From MnTg04 sp964568075 (GTDB lineage Bacteria > Pseudomonadota > Gammaproteobacteria > Steroidobacterales > MnTg04), in NCBI GenBank assembly GCA_964568075.1, contig CAZMOM010000021.1:1-56149 (forward strand): DNA of 56,149 nucleotides, in the 5' to 3' direction. Positions 50,219 through 56,149 of the stretch are shown piece by piece. Every line of letters begins with the position of its first letter. The first letter of the stretch is position 1. Under the pieces are notes generated by a model. It ran no database searches and had not been told where the DNA came from. It was given only the letters and a program-made list of their open reading frames with translations. Made by a program: the position numbers and the translations under genes.

Positions 50219-51937
50219 CTAGTCAAGCGTGACGCGGTTGATTTCTTCCAGCCCGGTGATGCCCTTTTTTACCTTCTCCAGGGCCGAACGGCGCAGGTTC
50301 CAGACACCCTCGAGGGCGGCCTGCGCGGCAACCTGTGTCGCATCGCCGTCTTGCAGGATGATCTGTCCTATCTCGTTGGAAACCGGCATGACCTCGTATA
50401 TACCTGTCCGGCCTTTGTAACCCCCCACGCAACGCGAGCAACCCTTGGGTTCGTAAATAACCAGACCGTTTTTTACATCCTCACGGGTAAAGCCTTCTTT
50501 GAGAAGCGCCTCCCCGGGAATCTCTCTTTTTTCTTTGCAATCGCAAAGTTTCCGCGCCAGCCGCTGGGCAATTATCAGACTCACCGAGGTCGCGATTGCG
50601 TAGGGCTTGACACCCATGTCGACCATGCGGGTCAATGTACTCGGCGCGTCGTTGGTGTGTAACGTCGATAAGACCAGGTGACCTGTTTGTGAGGCCTTTA
50701 TCGCAATATCGGCGGTTTCGAGGTCGCGAATCTCACCGACCATGATCACATCCGGATCCTGCCGCAGGAAGGCCTTCATCGCCAGGGCGAAGTTCAGGCC
50801 TACTTTGTAATTTACGTTGACCTGGTTGACGCCGGGCATATTGATTTCCACCGGATCCTCAGCTGTCGAGATATTCCGGTCGATGCTGTTGAGAATGTTC
50901 AGGCCGGTATAAAGCGACACGGTCTTACCGCTACCGGTCGGCCCCGTGACCAAGATCATTCCATATGGCTTGTCCAGCTGGTCTTCGTACAACTTCTGCT
51001 GGAAATCTTCGTAGCCCAGCATTTCGATACCCATCTGGGCGCTGGCCGGATCCAGGATTCGTAATACGATTTTTTCCCCAAAAAGGGTGGGGCATGTATT
51101 CATACGAAAATCGATGGCACGATTTTTCGAAATGCGCATCTTGATCCGGCCATCCTGCGGGACTCGTCTTTCTGCGATATCCAGGCGGGACATAACCTTC
51201 AAACGTGCGCAGACTTTTCCGGCAAGCGCGACCGGGGGTTTGGCAACCTCCCGGAGTACGCCATCCTGGCGAACCCGGACCCGAAAAAATTTTTCAAAGG
51301 GTTCGAAATGAACATCCGACGCGCCCTTTCTGATCGCGTCGAGCAAGATTTTGTTAACGAAGCGAACGACCGGAGCATCATCGATATCAGCGCTGGTTAT
51401 CTCGTCGGGTTTGAATCCTTCGTCAGCGCCAATTTCGAGATTCTCGAGGTCAAAATCGTCGTCGTCGTAAGCATCCATGCTGGTGTCCAGGGCCTCCATG
51501 GCCTTGTCCACTTCCCGCTCCAGCTTGTCTTGCTCGACGATGACAGCTTCGACGCTAAGCCCGGTCTGAAAACGGATTTCATCCAACGCGTGCAGGTTGG
51601 TCGGATCAGATACCGCGATAAATATCCGTTTGCCACGTTTGACCAGGGGCAATACCCGGTGCTTGATCAGCAAATCCTGGTTTACCAGTTTGCAGACGTC
51701 TACCTCGATGACCATCGATTCCATATTCAGGGTCGGCACGCCGAATTCGTGCGACGCCGCCATGGCCACGTCCTGAGCGTCCGCGAGTTTATTTTTAATC
51801 AGGTGGGCGACCAGCGTTGTCTTTTCTTTTTTCGCGGCAGCAATAGCTGCCTGCACCTTGTCCTGGGCGCAGATACCTTCCTGCACCAGGCGCCGTGGCA
51901 GTCCGGTCAGATTGCTTCTTTTCGCAGCTACCGCCAT
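50219..51937 (-). CDS. pilB: Type IV pilus assembly ATPase PilB
   Basis: Hexameric extension motor. The 572 residues comprise an N-terminal T2SSE_N domain (about 10-150), a linker rich in Asp (DAYDDDDFDLENLEIG), and the ATPase domain with Walker A GPTGSGKT, the Asp box, Walker B VGEIRDLETA, and the His box TGHLVLSTLHTN. The zinc motif is C-D-C (LCDCKEK) plus GCSRC, where many homologues have CxxC plus CxxC. The N-terminal domain lacks the RLG start of the c-di-GMP-binding MshEN consensus. A 288-base leader with hairpins precedes it. Confidence 0.96.
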   Translation of the reverse strand: MAVAAKRSNLTGLPRRLVQEGICAQDKVQAAIAAAKKEKTTLVAHLIKNKLADAQDVAMAASHEFGVPTLNMESMVIEVDVCKLVNQDLLIKHRVLPLVKRGKRIFIAVSDPTNLHALDEIRFQTGLSVEAVIVEQDKLEREVDKAMEALDTSMDAYDDDDFDLENLEIGADEGFKPDEITSADIDDAPVVRFVNKILLDAIRKGASDVHFEPFEKFFRVRVRQDGVLREVAKPPVALAGKVCARLKVMSRLDIAERRVPQDGRIKMRISKNRAIDFRMNTCPTLFGEKIVLRILDPASAQMGIEMLGYEDFQQKLYEDQLDKPYGMILVTGPTGSGKTVSLYTGLNILNSIDRNISTAEDPVEINMPGVNQVNVNYKVGLNFALAMKAFLRQDPDVIMVGEIRDLETADIAIKASQTGHLVLSTLHTNDAPSTLTRMVDMGVKPYAIATSVSLIIAQRLARKLCDCKEKREIPGEALLKEGFTREDVKNGLVIYEPKGCSRCVGGYKGRTGIYEVMPVSNEIGQIILQDGDATQVAAQAALEGVWNLRRSALEKVKKGITGLEEINRVTLD

Positions 51938-51961
51938 TTATGTAGGTCCCTGTATACCTGT

Positions 51962-52095
51962 GGCGGGGCAGCAAACCCCACCGGATAAGCCAGACTTTAC
52001 GGGCTTATGTTTAAAAATAAAGTGACACAGGCAGCATATTTGAAAATAAATGCCCGTTGCCGTGTTTGAGTCCACCCCAGCCCGGGTACCCGGGC
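51962..52095 (-). promoter_or_regulatory. Structured pilB leader and 16-bp palindrome
   Basis: Read on the minus strand toward pilB: a perfect palindrome GCCCGGGTACCCGGGC (52080-52095); a bulged hairpin ACACGGCA/TGCCTGTGT (52025-52065); a perfect 7-bp hairpin ATAAGCC/GGCTTAT (51985-52008); and a 7-bp G-C stem GGTGGGG/CCCCGCC with a seven-base loop (51962-51982), ending 25 bases before the start codon. A weak promoter (TTGATA then TAAGTT at 18 bases) lies just upstream of the palindrome. No T-run follows the stems. The role is unknown. Confidence 0.35.
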
Positions 52096-52225
52096 GAGCG
52101 CTATAACTTACTGATTTTCTGGTACGTTTATCAAGTTTTTCCAACAAATATTGCAGCGCAATACCAATGTTTCATTTTAGACTGACTCCAGATCGGTATC
52201 CGACCCCTTACGGGTCCTCACTTCC

Positions 52226-52720
52226 TCAGTTTCTGCATTCCGCTGGCAGGAACTGGCGCGGCACTCGTGCCGGTGCTTTGGGGCCTGCCGGCATGGCCAG
52301 GCCGGTCAGGCCGGCTGGAAGCGGCGCATCTCCGCAACGCCAGATGAATTCGCCGCTAACAGAGACATATGGGCTCAGTGCCAGCGTGTGCCCCGTCAGA
52401 CGGGCGCTGGCCCGGTTTCCAAAAACCAGTTCGAGGCGGCCGCCTTCGAGTCGCAGCGCGCGCAGATAATCAGGCACAGCCGGCATGATCAGGCCATGCC
52501 GTGTCAGTTCCTCTTCGGCGACGGGCGCCCGGCCGGTATCGACGAAAAACCGCTCCAATACGTCCCGCGCTGGCTGTACGGCATCCAGGCTGTGGCTGAC
52601 CTGTGCCCGGACGCGATGGACATCGATGGCCAGGGCCAGCAAGGCAGCGACCACCGCGAGCACGACGAAAACCAGCACCAGTTCGATGACCGTAAACCCT
52701 GCTTGTCGGCGGGCAGTCAA
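52226..52720 (-). CDS. Second type IV pilin-like protein (divergent PilA paralogue)
   Basis: Prepilin with the leader ...TARRQAG cut before FTVIELVLVF. Glu5 is kept, but Pro22 and Gly14 of the usual pilin helix are replaced by Leu22 and Ala14. The C-terminal part FIWRCGDAPLPAG...PAECRN closely mirrors the neighbouring pilin (VIWVCGNAAPPAG...PSACRT), so the two genes look like a diverged tandem duplication with the same disulfide loop. Start TTG 52720, with GAGGGG upstream, gives a short eight-residue leader; GTG 52738 is the alternative. Expression must come from its own promoter because a strong terminator lies upstream. Confidence 0.85.
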   Translation of the reverse strand: MTARRQAGFTVIELVLVFVVLAVVAALLALAIDVHRVRAQVSHSLDAVQPARDVLERFFVDTGRAPVAEEELTRHGLIMPAVPDYLRALRLEGGRLELVFGNRASARLTGHTLALSPYVSVSGEFIWRCGDAPLPAGLTGLAMPAGPKAPARVPRQFLPAECRN

Positions 52721-52861
52721 GCCGTGGTTCCCCCTCACTTTTAGCGTCCCGAGCGAATAGTCAAAGCTACTCTAAACCGGTCGAGGGAGAAAATCTGTAG
52801 TGAAATTCCGAACGGGACGAACCGTTTCCCGCCAGTCCGCCAGTCCGGAAATGTTTTTATC

Positions 52862-52897
52862 GAAAAAAAAAGAAAACCCCTCGCAAGAGGGGTTTTC
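52862..52897 (-). terminator. Strong rho-independent terminator of the pilin gene
   Basis: GAAAACCCCTC and GAGGGGTTTTC (52872-52882 and 52887-52897) form a perfect 11-bp stem with a four-base loop. On the minus strand it is followed by nine T. It lies 43 bases after the pilin stop codon, separates the two pilin genes, and should limit read-through of an abundant pilin transcript. Confidence 0.93.
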
Positions 52898-52939
52898 CAA
52901 ATCCAGTCGAAACCAGATTATGCCGTTAGCTTGTCTTGC

Positions 52940-53425
52940 TTATGTGCGGCAAGCAGACGGCATGTACTTATCCAGTACAGATGTAACCAGGTTGCCCGAA
53001 GCACCCGTTGCAGCCTCAACAGCGCCTGCCGGGGGAGCGGCATTACCGCAGACCCAGATCACATCCAGGTTTGCGCTGACATACGGCTTGATCGCCAGCA
53101 GCGGGGTCAGCACCAACGTCGCGTTGGCGTCGTTACCATAGGTAACCTGGATCGAGCCAGAGGTAATCAGCATGGCCGAAACGTACCGGCCGGTCGGCGA
53201 ATTCGTGATGCCGAGCGCAGCCAGGGTGAGTGGCCACAGGCCTGAATCGGCGAATTCTTCAGACACCGAAGCCTTCAGAGCTGCCGACAGGTTCAGACCT
53301 TCAGTGACCTGTGCGCGGATGGTGTAATCCTGATACGCCGGAATAGCAATCGCGGCCAGGATGCCGATAATCGCGACAACGATCATCAGTTCGATAAGGG
53401 TAAAACCCTGTTGAATTTTCTTCAT
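52940..53425 (-). CDS. pilA: Type IV major pilin PilA
   Basis: Structural subunit of the type IVa pilus. With start ATG 53425 (AAGGAGA six bases upstream) the prepilin has 161 residues: leader MKKIQQG, then FTLIELMIVVAIIGILAAIAIPAYQDY in order, with Glu5, Gly14 and Pro22 all present. The C-terminal disulfide loop is between the Cys of VIWVCG and the Cys of PSACRT. An earlier in-frame start at 53461 would give a 19-residue leader and lies downstream of the sigma-54 promoter by only a few bases; it is rejected. The gene sits between pilR and a second pilin gene. Confidence 0.94.
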   Translation of the reverse strand: MKKIQQGFTLIELMIVVAIIGILAAIAIPAYQDYTIRAQVTEGLNLSAALKASVSEEFADSGLWPLTLAALGITNSPTGRYVSAMLITSGSIQVTYGNDANATLVLTPLLAIKPYVSANLDVIWVCGNAAPPAGAVEAATGASGNLVTSVLDKYMPSACRT

Positions 53426-53478
53426 TACTGTCTCCTTGGAGAGGTTGATGTAAATGGCCAATAGCCTGCCCCTTACAT

Positions 53479-53494
53479 TGCAATCCCCGTGCCA
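53479..53494 (-). promoter_or_regulatory. Sigma-54 (-24/-12) promoter of pilA
   Basis: On the minus strand TGGCACGGGGATTGCA matches the sigma-54 consensus TGGCACG-N4-TTGCA at every conserved base with exact spacing. The expected start point near 53468 leaves a leader of about 43 bases. rpoN is encoded in this window and the sigma-54 activator PilR next door. The -24 box is also one arm of a small inverted repeat CCGTGC/GCACGG. Confidence 0.92.
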
Positions 53495-53602
53495 AAAAGC
53501 ACGGCACTGGACTAATCGACTGATTTAAAAGAAGAAAATAATTTTTTGACCGAAAAAGAAAAGACCCGACTGGGTAAACTGTCCCAAAATGTAGTCGCCC
53601 AG

Positions 53603-53617
53603 TGTCAGAAACTGACA
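53603..53617. promoter_or_regulatory. Candidate PilR enhancer palindrome
   Basis: TGTCAG-AAA-CTGACA is a perfect inverted repeat centred about 140 bases upstream of the pilA sigma-54 start point. PilR of Pseudomonas is described as binding sites with a (C/G)TGTC core upstream of pilA; GTGTC is present here at 53602-53606. The position is right for an enhancer-binding protein. Confidence 0.5.
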
Positions 53618-53697
53618 ATTTTCGTCACCCGAATCGGCGTTTCAGGATGGTGATTTTGTAAAACGGCGTGCGGTCCAGCCGCCTGGTGACCTGCAGG

Positions 53698-55023
53698 CTA
53701 TTCAATTTTCAGCTTTTTGATGCGATAACGCAGGGCCCGGAAACTGATACCCAGTAATTTAGCCGCCTTGGTCTTGTTATAGCGGGTCTGCTCCAGCGCC
53801 TTCAGAATAGCGTCCCGCTCCATGCCTTCCAGCTGGCTGCCCAGTTTGTCATCGGCGCCTGGTTTTTGATCGCCGGGACCCGGCTCCAGCTGCAGGTCAT
53901 CGATGCCGATCTTTCCGCCGGCGCTCAGTGTCAGAGCCCGCTCGAGCAGGTTCTCCAACTCGCGAACGTTACCGGGAAAAGAGTGCGCAAGAATCGCCGA
54001 TTCAGCGGCATCGTCGAGCTCCGGCTTGGGCCGGTTCATCTGAGCTGCCAGCCTGGTCAGGATGTGCTGCGTCAACAGCAGGACGTCGCGTTCGCGGTCC
54101 CTTAATGCAGGCACATGCAGTTCGATAACGTGGATCCGGTAAAAAAGGTCTTCGCGAAACTCTCCCGTTGCCACCAGGTCCGGAAGATTCCGATGAGTCG
54201 CGCTGAGAATACGCACGTCGACCGGTACTTCGCGCTCGCTGCCCACCGGTCTTACGGATTTTTCCTGGATGACCCGCAGCAGTTTTACCTGCATATGCAA
54301 AGGCAACTCGGCCACTTCGTCGAGAAACAAAGTACCGCCCTCGGCGCTTTGAAACAGCCCTGCCTTGTCCGCCACCGCCCCGGTAAATGAGCCTTTCCGG
54401 TGGCCGAAAAATTCGCTCTCCATCAGTTCAGTGGGGATCGCTCCGCAGTTCACCGGCACAAACGGACCACTCGTGCGGGGCCCCGAATCGTGAATCATGG
54501 CGGCGACCAGCTCTTTGCCGGTCCCGGATTCGCCGAAGATATGAACCGGGGCCTGGCTGCGCGCAACCTTGCCGATCATGTCGCGCAAAGCATGCATCGC
54601 AGGGGAGTCCCCGATCAGCCTGTCGTCCCGAGGTTCCTTCGCTCCGGACTTGCGTCTGCGCAGGCGTAGCGCCGTATTAACCATCTTTCGCAAATCGTCC
54701 AGATTCAGCGGTTTGGAAACAAAATCGAATGCACCCAGTTTCAGGGCTTTAACCGCGGTTTCGACATTGCCATGGGCCGTAATGACGGCCACCGGCGTGT
54801 CCGGTGTGTGGCTTTGCATCCACTGGACCAGGTCCAGACCGCTGCCGTCGGGTAACTTCATATCCGTAAAACACAAATCGAAAGTTTTCTTTTCCAGCAG
54901 GAGCCGCGCTTCACTCAGATCCGCAGCGGTCCGGGTCCGAATGTCCATTTGCTGCAGAGTCAGGCTCAGCAGTTCGCGAATATCCGGTTCGTCATCGATA
55001 ACCAGCGCAGTCGGCTGACTCAT
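53698..55023 (-). CDS. pilR: Sigma-54-dependent response regulator PilR
   Basis: NtrC-type activator of pilin transcription. The 441 residues comprise a receiver domain with phospho-acceptor Asp54 (CFTDMKLPDG), an AAA+ domain (about 135-375) with Walker A GESGTGKE, the sigma-54 contact loop GSFTGA (GAFTGA family), Walker B GGTLFLDEVAELP, and a Fis-type helix-turn-helix at the C-terminus (NKTKAAKLLGISFRALRYRIK). It overlaps pilS by four bases and is read toward pilA, its expected target. Confidence 0.96.
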   Translation of the reverse strand: MSQPTALVIDDEPDIRELLSLTLQQMDIRTRTAADLSEARLLLEKKTFDLCFTDMKLPDGSGLDLVQWMQSHTPDTPVAVITAHGNVETAVKALKLGAFDFVSKPLNLDDLRKMVNTALRLRRRKSGAKEPRDDRLIGDSPAMHALRDMIGKVARSQAPVHIFGESGTGKELVAAMIHDSGPRTSGPFVPVNCGAIPTELMESEFFGHRKGSFTGAVADKAGLFQSAEGGTLFLDEVAELPLHMQVKLLRVIQEKSVRPVGSEREVPVDVRILSATHRNLPDLVATGEFREDLFYRIHVIELHVPALRDRERDVLLLTQHILTRLAAQMNRPKPELDDAAESAILAHSFPGNVRELENLLERALTLSAGGKIGIDDLQLEPGPGDQKPGADDKLGSQLEGMERDAILKALEQTRYNKTKAAKLLGISFRALRYRIKKLKIE

Positions 55024-56149
55024 GCTTTCTGCTCCCAGCGTTGGGGGTCGGCAAAGGTAATTCTAAACACGCTGCCGCCGCCGGATCGCGGCAGGTACAG
55101 CAGCGTCGCGCGATTACATTCACATAATTCACGGCAAATAAACAACCCGAGCCCGGTGCCACCCCCGTTGCCGGTAAAAAAGGGCTCGAAAATTCGCTCC
55201 GCTTCCGCTTCCGATATTCCATTTCCCCGATCGCTAACCTCAAGAAACGGCCGGTCGGAACCGCGCAGACGGCCGAATCGCAATTCGATCGACTCGTCGT
55301 TTGGGCACCCGAATTTGATCGCGTTTTCGCAAAGGTTCCACAGCACCTGGTGTAAATGGCTGAGGTCGATCTGTACCTCCGGCGCGGGTCCGTCGCTGAT
55401 CACGTCTATGCGATCCCGAGCCAGCTGCTGCGTCTGACAATATTCATCGGCAAAATCCACCACCCACTGGCTGAGTTGCAATCGCTTGGGTTCCGTCGTG
55501 TCACGGCGGGATAATTGCAACACATTGTCTATGATCTGGCTGACCCGCTGGCTATTGGTGTGGATGATGTCGGTCAGTCTGCGCTCAGTACTGGTCATGA
55601 CGGCCGATTCCCGTAACAGTTGTGCCGCGTGACTCATAGCGCCGACCGGGTTTCTGACCTCGTGTGCGATACTGGCCGTCAGGCGGCCCAGGGACGCGAG
55701 CTTTGACTGTTGTACTTTCTCGGCAAGCATGCTGGTGTCTTCGAGAAAAATGAGCAGCGCATCCCCGCCGCTTTCCCGCAACGCAGCGAATTGAGGGTGG
55801 ATGACCCGGTCGCCGTCCGCGGCAATAAAAGACGGCTGGGCCTGTTGATATTCTTCGGGGTTCCGTCGCCACGCTTTTAATAACATGTAGAGCCGATGTG
55901 AGACTTCGGAGAGGTGTCTTGCCGGACGTTTTCGTGCCGAACCCAGGATGCTGGCGGCGGATGCGTTCATCAGTCGAACCTGGTTGTCCTTGTCGACGAC
56001 GACGATACTTTCCCGGAGATGCTGCACAATATACTGGTTCAGTTCGGCAAGGTTGGCCAGGTCCACGCCGCGTTGCTTCGCCAGAGCTTCCGTTTCCTGT
56101 ATCCGGCGAGCCAGCGGGTCCATGAGTAGAGTCATCGCCAGGATAATTC
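55020..56149 (-). CDS. pilS: Two-component sensor kinase PilS, C-terminal part
   Basis: Partial: the reading frame continues past the right edge, with residues IILAMTLLMDPLARRIQETE at the cut, the end of a membrane helix and start of a linker. The visible part holds a PAS domain (about 35-130), the phospho-acceptor H-box ASIAHEVRNPVGAM, the N-box NLCENAIKFG, and G-boxes SDRGNGISE and GNGGGTGLGLFICREL. The membrane sensor helices are outside the window. It pairs with PilR by a four-base overlap. Confidence 0.94.
   Translation of the reverse strand, partial: IILAMTLLMDPLARRIQETEALAKQRGVDLANLAELNQYIVQHLRESIVVVDKDNQVRLMNASAASILGSARKRPARHLSEVSHRLYMLLKAWRRNPEEYQQAQPSFIAADGDRVIHPQFAALRESGGDALLIFLEDTSMLAEKVQQSKLASLGRLTASIAHEVRNPVGAMSHAAQLLRESAVMTSTERRLTDIIHTNSQRVSQIIDNVLQLSRRDTTEPKRLQLSQWVVDFADEYCQTQQLARDRIDVISDGPAPEVQIDLSHLHQVLWNLCENAIKFGCPNDESIELRFGRLRGSDRPFLEVSDRGNGISEAEAERIFEPFFTGNGGGTGLGLFICRELCECNRATLLYLPRSGGGSVFRITFADPQRWEQKA

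Noticed and set aside
50219..51937. PilB as a c-di-GMP receptor that would pair with the riboswitch
   Set aside because: Its N-terminal domain lacks the RLG-type repeats of the MshEN c-di-GMP motif, so the sequence gives no support for direct binding.
52140..52170. Second sigma-54 promoter upstream of pilB (TGGTATTGCGCTGCA on the minus strand)
   Set aside because: The GG-GC spacing is one base short of that required and the -24 box is poor.

Overview
The window reads as a chromosomal core region of a gammaproteobacterium of medium-to-high GC. The gene order is the classical one for this class: rapZ-ptsN-hpf-rpoN-lptB-lptA-lptC-kdsC-kdsD, ibaG-murA, petABC-sspA-sspB, gmhA/diaA-yraN-lpoA | rsmI-rnpB, the complete mra/dcw division and cell wall cluster from mraZ to lpxC, then dciA-like | M23 peptidase-secA-Nudix, and finally zapD-coaE-pilD-pilC-pilB-pilin-pilin-pilR-pilS. 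I cannot name a genus. A run of ten N at 9213-9222 shows a scaffold join, so this is probably a draft or metagenome-derived assembly.

Layout. 1-177: tail of a patatin-like hydrolase. 163-9212 (minus): mgtE, the rpoN-lpt-kds block and a Na+/Ca2+ exchanger cut by the N gap. 9414-10936 (plus): ibaG, murA. 10968-12089 (minus): a DegS/AlgW-type periplasmic protease. 12290-16010 (plus): the cytochrome bc1 operon and the stringent starvation proteins. 16034-20400 (minus): FAD-linked oxidase, SIS isomerase, yraN, lpoA. 20459-21307 (plus): rsmI, followed by the RNase P RNA. 21990-40784 (plus): mraZ-rsmH-ftsL-ftsI-murE-murF-mraY-murD-ftsW-murG-murC-murB-ddlB-ftsQ-ftsA-ftsZ-lpxC, most of them overlapping by four bases. 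40795-41115 (minus): DUF721/DciA-like. 41384-46201 (plus): M23 peptidase, secA, Nudix/thiamine-phosphate-synthase-like fusion. 46209-56149 (minus): zapD, coaE and a type IV pilus locus with its two-component system.

The genes join envelope assembly (peptidoglycan precursors, divisome, LPS transport, lipid A and KDO synthesis, protein export) with type IV pili. rpoN lies at one end; at the other end a near-perfect sigma-54 promoter precedes the major pilin gene, next to the sigma-54 activator pilR and its kinase pilS.

The most notable non-coding feature is a well-formed cyclic di-GMP-I (GEMM-I) riboswitch at about 41191-41270, in the leader of the M23 LytM-type peptidase gene between lpxC and secA. 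It suggests second-messenger control of a cell wall hydrolase or its regulator. Other signals worth a look are MraZ operator repeats in the mraZ leader, folded leader candidates before lpxC and pilB, a MITE-like inverted repeat abutting the pilC stop codon, and a divergent second pilin gene. Apart from these the region is ordinary housekeeping DNA. I saw no phage, CRISPR, insertion sequence with transposase, tRNA or rRNA gene.
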